Source of the DNA: Bryum argenteum
Lineage: Eukaryota > Streptophyta > Bryopsida > Bryales > Bryaceae
NCBI GenBank assembly: GCA_037043015.1
Contig: CM073321.1
Span: 3,725,001-3,789,000, forward strand
Length of the DNA: 64,000 nt
Reading direction: 5' to 3'
This document shows positions 45,233 through 57,475 of the stretch, piece after piece. Position 1 is the stretch's first letter, and each line of letters opens with the position of its first letter. Made by a program: the position numbers and the translations under genes. The notes below the pieces were generated by a model. It made no database searches, was not told the origin of the DNA, and saw only the letters and a program-made list of their open reading frames with translations.

Positions 45233-48200
45233 GTGCGAGCAGCAGCCATGAGAATGTCTACAGTGGACTTGGGAGGTGATGATAAGTTTCACTACTCAGG
45301 CGAAGAATCAGAGAACGCATTAGATGCTAGTGGTGAGAGCGGGGAGGAGCGACACTCAAGCGGTAGTGATGAGGATGTTGGGCATCGATGCACACAGCCG
45401 GGTGACTATACACCCTTGGAATTGGCACAACGCCATCGAATCCGGCTAAGGAAGAGACGTCGAGGAGGATCGGCGGTGCAATGCTCTGGTCGCAATGCAT
45501 ACGGGCACAGCCTCCACCGAGTCGCTGTGGGAAGTGGAGCGGTGCGGTCTGCTTCGATGGGCTCGGAGGTGGCCGAGGTGCCTGAAGACGGCTTGTCGGC
45601 AGTACCTCGACGTCTGCGGTCAAGGAGACCACAAGGAGCCGGGACTCCAGAGCAGTGGCAGCGCGGTTGCAGTGTGGCCACCGTTGCTGGCATCAACTTG
45701 TTTACAAACCGAGCGTCCGGTTCTGCACAGTTGAGACCCCTCCCTGAACCTACATGAACCTCACACACCTCGCAGCAGCAAAGCGGCCCCCAAGTCCCAC
45801 GAGTTAGAAGACGGCGGATTCGAAAAAATGGGAATTGGAATGACCAACAATTGCACATGGCATTGGCAGCTGTGGATGATGGAGAGAGCGAAAAGAAGGC
45901 GGCAAGGGACCATCACATACCTCTTACTACATTCCGTAGCTGGTGCTACGGAAAAACGAGGAGTCGGAAGAGAGGAGTGAAAGCAGTGCTCAGCCCTGAA
46001 GAGGAGTCCCTAATGGTCGATTTTCTGATCCGCATGTGTGACCGTGGATATGGGCTATCTCCTAGCACATTGAAGATGAAGGTTTACGAGATAACAAAGA
46101 ACAGGGTGACGCCCTTCAAAGACGGAATTCCGGGTGGTGGGTGGATGCGTTGGTTCAAGCACCGCCACCCTGAATTGACAATTAGAGCTTCGCAAGGACT
46201 CGAGGCTGCCCGAGCAAAAGCCTTATGTCCTGAAAACGTTCAGTCACTCTCTGACAACTTGGATGAGCTCTACAACTTACACCATTACCCGCCCGAGCGC
46301 ATCTGGAACTGCGACGAGTCCGGCGCCCAGGCAGGTAATGTGCAATCTTATACACACAATGCAAGGTTTAGTCTAAAATCCATGCCTATAGCTAAGTCCC
46401 AACAGTTACGTGGAGTACAACAAGCTGGCCAACATCATGAAATAATACATTGCAACATCTGTTTAGCTTTAGAAAGTACCAACCTTAACAGTAATGTCAT
46501 GTGTCTTTGTTATTCTTCACAACGTCAATAGCTTCATTCCCTTCAAAACACCGTACAACCTGCAGGGCACTTCAGGTCACACTTTCGTGCAGAGAGTACG
46601 TAACGTAAACCTGCAGCTAGCACTGAGACTAGCTAGTTAATGAAGACTGCATACAGTCGAGTAGCTAATGTCATGGTCTTGAGGGACGAACCAAGACTCG
46701 CAGACTTGTGGTGAAGTCTAACCAGGGTCCTTACCTTAATCATGGAGTACGTGAGTTCACGCCGCATGCTGCTTCTGCTTCTAGTCTACAGCGCAGCTGC
46801 TTCCCGTAAAGTTACTTTACACCGTGAACAGTGCGATTAGATTAGAACCCGTAGTGTAAACAATCCGCCTCAACAATGTTTGCAGACTACGTGATCAAGG
46901 AGTTTTTTCTAAGTCATCCTCATACCATCGATTAGTATAAAAAAGCACAACTCTTCACTCGAGATCAACACATAAAGAGATATGAACCGATAAGCTAGAA
47001 AATCATTTACTTGTACAGATCATCACTTACAGATTCTTTAGCTCCTCTTGGAGCTAGTTGAGCTTTCTCCACTTGTGTTTCATTCTGTAGCACATTTGGA
47101 AAGATTCGATAGATCAAATAAGGTGAAACCACTATGACTAGGGCCGTGTATGAGGTTCAGACGTATATGAGGATATGCAGAGCGTTTAGAGAAAATATTA
47201 TCCTTACCTGTCCCTTCAATCGGGTCATTGAATACTCACTATCCTTTTAAGCCTAGCCAGATTACGATTGAGCTGATGGATCTCTCGAGTCGCATTTTCC
47301 TCAGATTTTAGTTTCTCCTCTTTAGCATCCAATGCTCGTGCGTCTGCAGCTCTAGCATCTGCCTCAGACTCTGCCTTGAGTCGCATTTCTTCTTGCAATC
47401 GAGCCATGGGAGCCAGAAACACCTGGTCCAATAACTACAAGATTCCATTCGACTACATCTTTCAAACTGGGAATAGGACAGATGAAAGCTAGCAGCCGAA
47501 CAGTCAAGTTTTGTTGTGATACCTGAAGTTCATGGCATCGCTTGATCTGTGAGCAAACCATCTCTTCAGTCGTGTCGGTCGGAGTGGGCCAGTTCAATCT
47601 TCGGGCGCGTGTTGAAGCTGTTATTTCGTGTGGGGAAAGACAGTCCTAAGTACATGCTCATGACTGTAATCAATGGCTGCAGGTAAGAATGGTGGCGGGA
47701 TGGTTATTGCCCGCACCGGAGCTCGCCGCGTTCAAACCATTGTCCCTAATCAGAGGGAATGGTTATCAATCTTAGCTTGCATAAACGCTGCAGGCAAAGC
47801 AATACCATCGTTTTACATTTTTTGCGGTCGGAGGTTTAGACAGAATTACATTCAGCTGTGTGAGCCGGGCGCAACGATGGCGATGCAACAAAGAGCTTGG
47901 ATGACTAAATACCTTTTTTCTGCATGGATCTCCCATTTTATTGCGTCAATCCAACAAACTTACGGCATTTCTCCCACGTAGAGGCACCTGCTCATCCTGG
48001 ACGGTCACAATAGTCATTGCACGTTAGAAGTTGTGAAGGCAGCGAAGAACGTCGGACTAGACCTCATTACCCCACCCTCTCACACCTCACATGCTCTACA
48101 GCCGCTAGACATAGCTGTTTTCAAACCATTCAAGCAATTCTTTCGGGAGTACCGTGACTTCTGGATGTCTCGGAACATCAATCAGCCTGCAGGGAAGGAG

Positions 48201-49448
48201 ACGTTGGCGCATTGGGTCTCCCTATATCTCCGGAAGGCGCTCACTGCAGCTAACATACAAGCTGGTTTCAAAGGAGCCGGAATCTACCCCCTAAACCCCC
48301 ACGCAGTTGATCATTATCTAGTCCCTTCAGATACCTACGGACAAGAGGGAGGAGGCGACAATGCAAATTCCGTTGTACAACAGGAGGCGTTGGCCGGGGT
48401 TACAGAAATGGACAAGGAGGGGGCCGGGTTCAAAGAGCCAATTGCAGCAGCAGAGGGGTGCAATGAGCATGAAATGGAAGAGGAGGGGGTTGTGAGCGCC
48501 GAACCTGCAGAAGATGCAGCGCGCGACCTAGCAAGAGACCTTGACTGTACCCCCAATACTCAGACACAGCATTTCTTCGTAAATGTCGATTGCTCCGATC
48601 CGAGTGCCGATTTAGATGTTGCTGGCCTCGACCCCGAGGTCACAGAGCCTAATTCAATCACCCGGTTTTTGCAGCTCCCCACATTTGCGCCAAGAGCAAA
48701 TTCCAGACGCAGAGACCTGATTGTTGACTTCACCAAGTCCATTATTCTAACCTACGACGCGTACGAGCAAGCAGAATTGGGCGTAAGGACAAGAAGGGAA
48801 AACGCAGCAGCGGAAAAAGAGCGACAAAAAATAGAAAGAGAGGAATGGAGAAAACGCAAGGCAGCCGAGAGAGAGGAAAACAATGCAAGAAAAGCAGCAG
48901 AAAGAGAAGAGAGCCTTCGCCTCAAGGAACAGCGTGCTCAAGAGAAAGCCGCAGCACAATCATTGAAAGCGGCTGAGAAGGAGGCAGTTGCCCAAGCAAA
49001 GGCAACAAGGGCGTATGAGTGCGCCATTGCCAAGGCTGTGCGGGGGCGCGGAGGTCGCGCAAGCTCCGTATCAGGTCGCGAATCGCGGGCGCCGGAGAGC
49101 TTTCATGGGCATCAAGTCGCTATCGAGACAGAAAGTTCACAAGCACAGGAGCACGCCGCCTTCGGCTACCACCACTTCCATCCTCCTGCTCCCCAATTCG
49201 GGCCATTTATGCAGCCGCTGCACCCAAATCCCTTCTCCCACCCTCCAGGTGCAACAGCGCTTCCCTCACACTTCTTCTTTCCTTCCGCCTCAACCCTCCC
49301 ACCTCTCTCTCATTTTGATACCCGTCCATACTCTACGGTGCCCATTGCACAATTGCCACACGCATTTCCAGTCTCACCGATCCCAACCCGAGCAAACCCC
49401 ACGTCGCGATTCACGCAAGGCAAAGAAGGAAGGAGCACAGAGCTGTGA
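45233..49448 (+). pseudogene. Pogo-type DDE_1 transposase (one in-frame TAG)
   Basis: An acidic and then basic leader frame (45233-45757) follows an acceptor at 45232. A second stretch, opening QQQSGPQVPRVRRRRIRK near 45775, leads into a psq-type helix-turn-helix (AARDHHIPLTTFRSWCYG) and a CENP-B-like DNA-binding part (GGGWMRWFKHRHPEL). Intron 46335-47682 (GTAATG...CTGCAG) splits the core between GAQAG and KNGGG. Catalytic residues are visible as NCDESG, LDGHNSHC and LQPLDIAVFKPF. TAG at 47979-47981 lies just before LLILDGHNSHC. The C-terminus is a charged coiled coil (RKRKAAEREENNARKAAERE) and a Pro-rich tail. A splice between 45757 and about 45770 is needed but not fixed. Confidence 0.8.
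46335..47682 (+). other. 1348-bp intron in the pogo transposase
   Basis: GT/AG borders restore GAQAG-KNGGGMVIARTG exactly. The intron has short minus-strand frames (47225-47597) with Glu/Arg-rich sequence that may be a fragment of something inserted. No terminal repeats seen. Confidence 0.65.
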
Positions 49449-49640
49449 AACGTTCGAAAGAAGAGCCGTTTCCAGGTTCAACGTCGATGGTCACGTTTCA
49501 CGCAAGGCGAAGGTGGAAGGAGCACAGAGCTGTGAAACGTTCTAAAGAAGAGCCGTTGTCAGGAGCACAAAGCTGTGAAACGTTCGGAAGAAGAGCCGTT
49601 GCCAGGTTCAACGTCGATGGCGTCGACAGCAAGGATGAAC
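49425..49640. repeat. Short tandem repeats at the end of the pogo gene
   Basis: GAGCACAGAGCTGTGAAACG followed by TTCNNAAGAAGAGCCGTT occurs three times (about 49434, 49519, 49561). CCAGGTTCAACGTCGATGG follows two of them. Confidence 0.75.
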
Positions 49641-50063
49641 ATCGCGCGAGAATGGGTGTGCCGAGCTCTCGAATTAGGTGCCACCCTAGAGCGGTTCTCA
49701 GGATCACATTGGCCACGTCTGCGGTTCTATGGTGACCGTTTTGGGTCACAGTCTGACCCATTTTTCCCTTGCACTGAAACCTCATTTTTTGTTCACCAAG
49801 GTTTGACTTTTGTGTTCTCGTTGTATTAGTTCTGTGATGCTGAAAGTTACAGCTGTAGGCACTATCAGGAGCACGAATGCGTCAAATCTTCGGAAGCACT
49901 TCAAAATTTTGTATAAAATTCACAGAAGCGAATTACAGGTTGCAAATTTTAGCAATCCTCGTCAATATCTATTTCAAATGTGGTTGTATTTTTTTTTGTA
50001 ATTTATCACGGCGACAAATACATGAGATTGCCTAAGGTGGCGCTTTTAGGACATCCTACCTTA

Positions 50064-50533
50064 TAGACATGCAAGGCGAGGAACTCGTTCGAGCCAGAGA
50101 AGAAGTGGAAAGATTGTCAAAGTTGTTGGGCAAGCTAAAAGAAGGACTGTAGCAAGCGCATGATGCGCTGGCCAGCCAGAAACAGACTATAGACTGTCTG
50201 CAGGCAGAGTTGGTCGAGACCAGAAAGGAGATACCGTATGCAAGCACAGTTGTTACACCACCAGTTCTGCACCCTCTTTTCCCACCTACGCCTCTGTATC
50301 AAGGAAATTGTAGCGCCTTGTTTGACAATTTTAGTGAACACCTAATTCCTACTTGGAAAGTCATTGCGTGGTTGTTACGGAACTATGGACAATCCAGACA
50401 GGAAACTACTCCAGCCGACATAGTTTACAAACAAGAGTCCTACTATTGGTCCCGTAGGCCCCACCAGCAGTCAAGGATGATCCCAAGTTTTGTGCTTGCC
50501 CGCGCCGCAACCGATGGAATCCAGCCGCAACAA
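50064..50533 (+). pseudogene. Coiled-coil protein gene, 3' part
   Basis: It continues the frame broken at 44656: MQGEELVRAREEVERLSKLL, a TAG at 50149, then QKQTIDCLQAELVETRKEI. A globular part follows (NFSEHLIPTWKVIAWLL, VYKQESYYWSRRPHQQSR), ending at TAG 50531. Homologous-looking frames to about 51030 (CFDTYSAFWAQHQHC; FLQHQRRTKPELAATDTAIN) suggest the original protein was longer and is now shifted. Family unknown. Confidence 0.5.
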
Positions 50534-51090
50534 TAGATTCCGTGGAATACAATTGGCCATTAATTCTGGGGTTGAAGAGAACTCCTCAAGAGTGTTTTGA
50601 TACCTATTCAGCATTTTGGGCTCAACACCAACATTGTCAGGATCCGGTATGTTACACAGCTGCTGTATTTTGCAAAATCCTTGCAAAATGGTGCACTGAT
50701 TTTGGAATGTGAATTGATGTGGACATTTGCAACGATGGAGTTATACCCCATACAGTTGATTATCCAAAGTTTTGGCTAAATCTCAAGCTCCAGTACCAGT
50801 GTACTTGAGTCAACTGAGTTTTGGAAGCCATGTGTTTGACTCACTCTATCATTGGTGCACATCTCACGATGATAAATGAGTTTGGCAACCTCAGGATGCG
50901 ACCCATTCAGCGCTTCCTTCAGCATCAGCGACGCACCAAACCCGAGCTTGCGGCTACGGATACTGCAATTAATGGAGCATTGGAGCGCAAAGATCGGATA
51001 GGATCTTCTTCTAAAGATCGATACCGGCATTAGAGTTCTGCGTACTTTCTTTTCTACTTCTTCCATTTTGTTTGCGGGGACGCAAACACA

Positions 51091-51105
51091 TAGAGGAGGG
51101 GGCTA
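51091..51105 (+). other. Polypurine tract before LTR-like repeat B
   Basis: TAGAGGAGGGGGCTA is immediately followed by TGTAGTATACATC, the start of the repeat shared with 26908. A purine tract directly before TG is the usual start of a 3' LTR. Confidence 0.55.
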
Positions 51106-51570
51106 TGTAGTATACATCTTTTTGGTGTATGAGCATGTTTTTGACTTTTCATGTAATGAAAGCTTGTATTACCTTTCATTTTCCTTTCTAAGTGTGAATT
51201 AGAGTCCAAATGAGATTAGAAGGGAAACTAGGTGAAAAGATAGCAAGTGAACCGTCATAAGTCAAATGAAAAGGTATGAGTTGTAAAATTGAGAATGCAA
51301 TTAGAAAAGAAGTGGTTATTTTCCTCTGAACACATGCAAGAGAATGTGTATCCCGCACTCGTAAAAGTGTGATTAAGTTTAAGTTTGAATTTGAAGAATT
51401 GTGGAAGAGAGAATTCAAACGATTGTTGTTTTAACAACAAGTGTAACATTGTTAAGCAGCACTTGACGAATGAATCAAGTATTGATTAATATAAACTTAG
51501 TTTTATACACATTGCATGTGTTAGGGAAGAATTGTGAATATTAAATTGTGGAAATTATGAATGAGCGTTT
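51106..51570 (+). repeat. LTR-like repeat copy B, truncated by element 3
   Basis: It is closely similar to 26908-27365 over about 455 bp. The match stops at GAAATTATGAAT (51562), about 12 bp before the terminus of element 3. It is probably the 3' LTR of the element that carries the coiled-coil ORF. Confidence 0.65.
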
Positions 51571-51574
51571 CTAT

Positions 51575-51631
51575 GGCATGAGCGTAGAGCGTAGAGCGTG
51601 GAGCGTGGAGCGTAGAGCGTACAATTTCAAA
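51575..51631. repeat. Left terminal repeat of element 3 (GAGCGTA units)
   Basis: GGCAT is followed by six or more GAGCGTA/GAGCGTG 7-bp units. The last base of the unit differs from element 1 (GAGCGGT), so the terminal word has drifted together across units. Confidence 0.7.
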
Positions 51632-51665
51632 TTTTTTGAGCATTGAGATATTGTTTTTACAAAAT

Positions 51666-51696
<31 letters not shown>

Positions 51697-51899
51697 CTAA
51701 TAAAAAGGGTATATTCTACAAATTATTCGAATATTCCTTCCTGATGACCGTGGAATTTAGTACCCATAACCGTGCAAAATGGGCTTGAGATTAGAAAAAA
51801 ATTGATCTGTGACCAAGTTTTAAAGGGAATAGAAGACTTCATTGAAGAGGATTAAACGGCCACATGTTTTCGAAAGGACCAAAAGTGAAGGTTTATGAC

Positions 51900-51995
51900 A
51901 AATGATTAAGAAATTTAAACATAGCTAGAAATATATATATATGTATATATGTATTTATATATACATATATGTATGTATAACTATATATATAAATG
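51900..51995. repeat. TA/ATGT microsatellite
   Basis: ATATATATATGTATATATGT and similar words run over about 80 bp in the subterminal DNA of element 3. Confidence 0.8.
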
Positions 51996-52091
51996 TATTC
52001 ACTAAATTGTGAATTTACATAGAGTTGCGTACTTCATACTTATAAATGTAGAAGAACGTATGTAGAAGACTAATAAGGACAAGTCGTGACT

Positions 52092-52415
52092 CTAAACAAA
52101 AGCATGGGCTAAGATCCCACTCTCGAGAATGGTTTTCAACACATTGAAACTGAGGGTAGGCGCATGCATGAAGAGGTCATAGTCGGCCTCTAGTTTGCAG
52201 ACTTGTACATAGACATAGTAAAGATGCTTACAAGGTTGGAATGGTTGCTCACGTTTACCGAACTTAGACATTGTCTCCTTAAATGCCGGGCAATTGCAAC
52301 TCGGGAGGGCACTACACCTGCTATAACGAGCATAGAATTTTGCCACATTATAAACTTTCCGCTGTACACCTTGTTGCACAGATTGCCATTCTTCTTCTCT
52401 GCCGCGATGGCGCAC
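52092..52415 (-). pseudogene. MULE transposase C-terminal fragment (SWIM finger)
   Basis: The minus strand reads CNCPAFKETMSKFGKREQPF, CKHLYYV, then DLFMHAPTLSFNVLKTILES. This matches CNCPTFKETMAKLGRRGNPY, CKHLYFI and DLFMHAATLSFNEVKTILER of element 1 almost position for position. About 1000 N-terminal residues, including the DDE core, are missing. Confidence 0.85.
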
Positions 52416-52826
52416 GTCTACTAGAACTGGAGCTGTGAGTTCAAGGAGAACTCGTAGTGTCCCCTGGCCACATCAAAAAAACCGTTAACCTCTAAGAAAG
52501 ATCCAAACTACAATACACCGAGAATGTTACACAATTTGAAGCAATATTGAAGAGAAGCTTTATGCTATAACCGACTAGATGTGCAAGAAACAGTTCTCGA
52601 TCCGAAAGACTCAGTTGAATGTGGCATGGAAAACAGGGTGTCAATCGAAACGGACATTGCCTGGGATGAATGAGATGCACATCGGGATGCTTGAGGAGGT
52701 CAGAATCACATTGGATAGAAATTAAGATTGAAGCCTAGGAAGTTGTTCTAGATGACCACTTTGACGTTGTGGGCGGGGTCGAATGGCCTCGGAAGATCCA
52801 TGGCAGCTGCAAATTGAACTAGAGCG

Positions 52827-53080
52827 ATGGCGACAGAAGCTACAAAACATGCCGAAAGACGAGCCATGGCTTCGACAAACCTGCAAGAAAGCTCCACACC
52901 GATCACCCTGTTGATGCAAGACTACATTCAAAGAATACTCAGAACCAGAAGTTTAAAGAGACCAGAACATGAACATTTCAAAAAAAACTCCAAACGATCT
53001 TCTATTATGGAGAAACCAGAGCTCGGAATGGAGACCTGCTAGAGAGCTGAGAATGAAGAATGAAGTGGTAAGGATGCAGG
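52827..53080 (+). other. Possible decayed exon 1 of accessory copy 3
   Basis: A short basic frame, MATEATKHAERRAMASTN, continues to KNSKRSSIMEKPELGMETC and a stop. GTAAGG follows near 53069. Its position between transposase remnant and palindrome array equals that of exon 1 in element 1, but I see no sequence match, so this is position-based inference. Confidence 0.2.
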
Positions 53081-53639
53081 CGAGGGTGCCTGGGCTTTAT
53101 ATTGTTGGAATTGGGGTCATTGTGGTTGTGCTTTATGTGATTGTGCAAAGTTTTGCGCAAGTTTTCCAAGTAACAGCGACATAGATAGCATGTGCCAGAA
53201 GGCATATGCTTCATTGATATCTGCTTCGTGGGAAATGAGGATCTGCATGGACATCGTCCTTGACTTCAAAAATGCAGCTGATAGCATCTAAAATTTCTAG
53301 CGCGGTTCAAAATCATATAAAGAATGAGGAGCTTAATAAGAAAGTACAACCTGAAATGAAAGTCTTGTGCTTAAATGAAAGTCCAAGTGAACCTTAAATT
53401 GAAAGTCTTGTGTGAAAATTAACTTGATGGAATTTCATCTAATCATTTAGGTTCTTCATGAAATTTCTTGATGATCATATAGGTTGAGGGCTTAGTATGA
53501 TTATTTTGTGAATTTCATCACTTACAACAACTAACATTTGAAGGAATGAGTGAGTCCTTGTTTTATACGAGGTCCATCAAAAAGTTTAACAAAGACTAGC
53601 CAATCGCATACACAAATCTATATTTTAATATATGGTAAG

Positions 53640-54440
53640 GCTCTTTTCTAAGTTGGTCTTGTGGTTTGTTGTTAACAATCATATTCCTTGATCCTTTTTA
53701 GTTTAACAGTTGAATGGTTAAAACAAAATTATCAGATCTCATTTGGTAAATTAGTTTATTGGTTATTACTAAATTCTAAATGGTCTTGTACCCCAATGTT
53801 TTACGATCACATAATCTAATGTGAGATGGTGTTGTAGTCAAAATGGTTACATTTAAATTTCCATCCTTACTGGTTTTTTGTTCATAATAATATTAGAAAA
53901 TAATATTTCCTCATCTCAGTTGGTGTAGTAGTCCCAATTACAAAAATTAATCAATTTTTACTGCCGATGGTCTTTTATTCCACCATTGGAAAATCACATC
54001 ATTTTCCCAATCAGAGTTGATGGTATAGTCTTGATAGTGACGATCAAATTTAATTCTTGTTAGCCAGCCTTCTAGTCAACTGTTTAAAAATCTCATTTCC
54101 CAATCTCAGACGGTGTTGTAGTTTCAAACTTTCAATAGTGATACTCAGTCAAATTTTCCATCCTTAGTAGGATCCGATTGTTTGAAGATTCCATTTCCTC
54201 ATCTCAATTTGTGTAGTAGTTTTTTTATTGATAGTCCAATTCTTCATCCTTCTTGGTCTCCCCGATGTGTTGAGTATTTAAGAATCACATCTTTTTTCCA
54301 ATCTCAATTGGTGGTGTAGTCCTAATAGTAATAGTGGAATTTTTAATCCTTGTTGGTCTCTCAGTCCTATCCTCTATTACTATTTGATGCTTGTTGGTCT
54401 CTCATTGATTTTTAGCATAACAATAATTTCTCATACGACA
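53640..54440. repeat. Degenerate tandem repeats of about 97 bp
   Basis: The block TCATCTCAGTTGGTGTAGTA followed by GTC, then CCATCCTTNNTGGTCT, recurs near 53730, 53825, 53920, 54005, 54105, 54205 and 54300 with many changes. No coding potential. Confidence 0.65.
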
Positions 54441-54589
54441 TGATTTTGTAGTTTGAAGTTGTTATTCACAAAAAATGAATAATTAAAAAGTTTAGTGGCT
54501 TACTATGCACATACAAACTACGTGCTAGGTGGAACTTGTAAATAAAATCCATGTGTTCTTCAATATTTTTTAAATATTCAATCTATAAA

Positions 54590-55880
54590 CAACCCAACCT
54601 TTTTTTAGCCAAAAAAATATATTTTCAAAAAATGTGTCATAGATGGAAATGAACACAGGCTATATAGATCTCAAGTTCTCAACTGTACAAACTTGGTGAA
54701 GGCCATGTAGAGCGAATCTTGAGTCATAAGGCCTCATGAATTGTGAGACCATCACGTATTAGTACCACAAAGAAGCTTGTACCATTCATCAATTTCACTT
54801 TAGAGTGTCAAAAATATTACCAAATACCAACAAACCGATCGCAATAAAAAATCTACCAACCAAAAAGTAGTTTTCCTCCATCTCAATAACACCATTCTAC
54901 AAAAAAAACTCATCAAATATAATTTCTTGGCTCAAATTATAGCCTTGCATTGGTGAAAACTGCGAAGAAAACATAGTCCAAAAGTAGACCCCTTGCACTC
55001 AACTCCATGCCTGATCTTGAGAACTTCTTTGATCTTGTAAACTTCTTTGATCTAGCAAAGATTCTCACCTCTAAAACTACTCTAATTAAAATCTATCCTT
55101 AGAAGTACTAAAGTTGAAATCTAATGGGGGATGAAAGCGCTATAGCTCCTCAAAAATCATCTTTTCTTTTACTTCTTTCATTGTAACCTCAATTTTGTTA
55201 AAATGGCACTATGCCATGTGCCATTTTGTCACACCAAATCTTACATATGTGCTCTTATGGAATGGTATATTTTATAATATCACAATTTATCAAATAATAT
55301 CACTCCTTTATATACATTGTCATTCATTTTTCATAATATCACCATCAAATTCTGTTATATCACTATGGTTCAAAAAGTTGAGGTGTGCCATTTTACCAGA
55401 ATAATGCCATTTTAATGGAATTGGGGTTTTGTAGAAACATGATTGCATATCCAACATTAAATTTTATGGATGAAAAATCTACTAACTAAAAACTTGTTGG
55501 GAATCATTTAAAAATTACACTTATGAAAAAGAAAAAAAAGAAAAAAAAGAAAAAAAGAAAAAAGAGGAAAAAAAAATTCCAATATATAAAATAAAATAGA
55601 AAACTATGTTTGATTTCACAAAATTTAGATTTGCAATAGTAAAGCAAGTTTAATGTTTGAAGACCCTCAAACAAAAGCTACCTTTACTAATATGCATGCC
55701 ATTAATTCATAATTTATTTGATTGGTTGCTTCAATGCACAAACTTGACTTCATTTGGGACCAAACCTAGTTGATTTTGTCTAGAAAAGTTTAGATGAAGA
55801 AGTTATGGCACTTCAAGTTTCTGCCCTTCATTAAAAAATGTAGAAAAACAACATTAGGGACATATAGGGGTTATTAACTA
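54590..55880 (-). mobile_element. Inverted, diverged copy of the 35.4-kb TIR element
   Basis: The reverse complement follows 35388-36363 throughout: TTTTTTAGCC at 54601, GTACAAACTTGG at 54687, CAACTCCATGCC at 55000 and GTTTCTGCCCTTCATT at 55818. It ends GGACATATAGGGGT at 55872. It contains a nested 0.25-kb insertion. Confidence 0.75.
55186..55431. mobile_element. MITE nested in the 54.6-kb TIR element
   Basis: Comparison with 35760-35790 shows extra sequence exactly between CATTGT and AGAAACAT. It starts AACCTCAATTTTGTTAAAAT and ends with the imperfect inverse (ATTTTAATGGAATTGGGGTT). A short TTGT occurs on both sides. No ORF. Confidence 0.65.
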
Positions 55881-57387
55881 TATGTTTTAGTACCTAAGTA
55901 ATGTGAATATATACATGTGTATCAAATAGAATATTTGAATCTTTTACACTATTTGTAAGATCATATTGTTCAAAGCTAAGATGGTAAATTATTTCTATAG
56001 AATGGAAAACAACTATTTTGGAGTCAAAAATATCCATCTTTGATAGTTGATATGACTCGAGGCCTTTCAAATTCAAATTCTTATTCAGTAATAGCTCTAA
56101 AAATACCAATTAACCCACATAAGAGTATAAGACCTCTAAAACCTAGCGAAAAGCTAAACTCCTCACTTGGATACAAACTCGAATTCAAAAGCAAGGCTGG
56201 TTTGGGAAATAAAAACAAGAGACTTAAAACAAATTTTGTATTGACTAGTGGAACATTTTAAGACTTGTATTGAATATAGTAAAAGTTCAAAGTTTAATGG
56301 TATATATGTTTAAATTTTGCACTTTTCTGCAAAAAAAACTATGAATGTATGGTTATACCAGGTCGTGGTGAAACTGGGAATCATGTCTTTCCATTTTGAA
56401 AGCTAGCATGCACCGATTAGATGTTGCAGTGAGTAGAACGATCACCGTTAGTAGTTTATCAATTTCTTTTGTGACAATACTTGTCTTCAGCGTCTTTCCT
56501 GTTCTGATCGATTTTAGGGAGCACTTGTAAATTTCGGGGAGAGGGCTGCGCCAGCGCAGGCACCCTCCCCCTCGAAAGTATGCCGTGGTTAGCAGTCCAG
56601 TAAATCAGCTGATGCGTCGTTTCGTTTTCCGGCACTTTGGCTTTCAAAGCGCATGTAGCAATTTTTCACTTGTCTAACAGCTGAGCTGCCCTCGGGAATG
56701 GTCACTTATTAGATTGCCGAGTGAGAGAGACGACAAATAAGTCTGCATCTGGTTGATCCTGGTGTTCGGTAAGCGAAAGCTCGCCTGCGTTGCAGAATTA
56801 TTTGCAGCTCTTCGATGCACTTGAACTTCATGTCGAACTGTCGAATTGTCGAAGCCCGACAAACTTGAAATACACAAATCATAGAGGTAATGAAACCTGG
56901 ACGGGGCCAAATACCGCATACAAGCTCCTTCGTCAGGGACTCGCTCGACATGATTGTTGGAGAGCCCAGAGCAGTACTGGATCCTCTCTTTCTTCACTGG
57001 CATAAATGAACCGGCATGATTCCACTTCCGCTTCGCATGTGCGGCACTGCCAACCAGCAGATCATGCAACGCCATAGCTGCTTCAATCACTACAGATACT
57101 AAAAGTTTACGTGTGTTGCATTCTACGTCAATTCTACATGAATACTGAACAGTAACCGCTCGGTTAACTGTAGAGTGCCAGACTCCGAAACTACGTGAGG
57201 ACGCAGCTGCTGCAAGAACTAATCAGATCTAATGAATACGCTTAGGTGGAATAAAACCATGTCGAAACTGTCCGCAAGCCTCAGAACCACGTGTTCACCC
57301 CGACTGAGCAGAAGGTGTACACAACTGCAACAACTGATGCCTAAGTAGAGGAAGCATGACTGTTCTGACAAATACTAATCTAACATC

Positions 57388-57475
57388 TGAGTAGTGAATG
57401 CCTTAGCTTTTCGGATCGACTACTTCAATCTGATCCTCATTCGCGCACTTGAGTCTGGTCAAGAGTGTGTGAGCC
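57388..57475. repeat. Dispersed repeat, copy at 59232-59318
   Basis: GAGTAGTGAATGCCTTAGCT through GCGCACTTGAGTCTGGTCA recurs at 59232 with few changes. It belongs to the repeat-rich non-coding part of element 3. Confidence 0.75.

Larger units (their letters stand above)
44657..50061 (+). mobile_element. Pogo-like DNA transposon, 5405 bp
   Basis: Perfect 26-bp terminal inverted repeats, AGGTAGGATGTCCTAAAAGC plus GCCACC, lie at 44657-44682 and inverted at 50036-50061. Each is flanked by TA (44655-44656, 50062-50063), the duplication expected for pogo/Tc1/mariner. Removing the element with one TA restores the coiled-coil frame exactly (codons ACT ATA GAC ATG). It carries a DDE_1-type transposase gene with one TAG. 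Confidence 0.92.

Noticed and set aside
47225..47597. Separate minus-strand gene inside the pogo intron
   Set aside because: Short, frame-shifted fragments without start context or recognised domain; more likely intronic debris.
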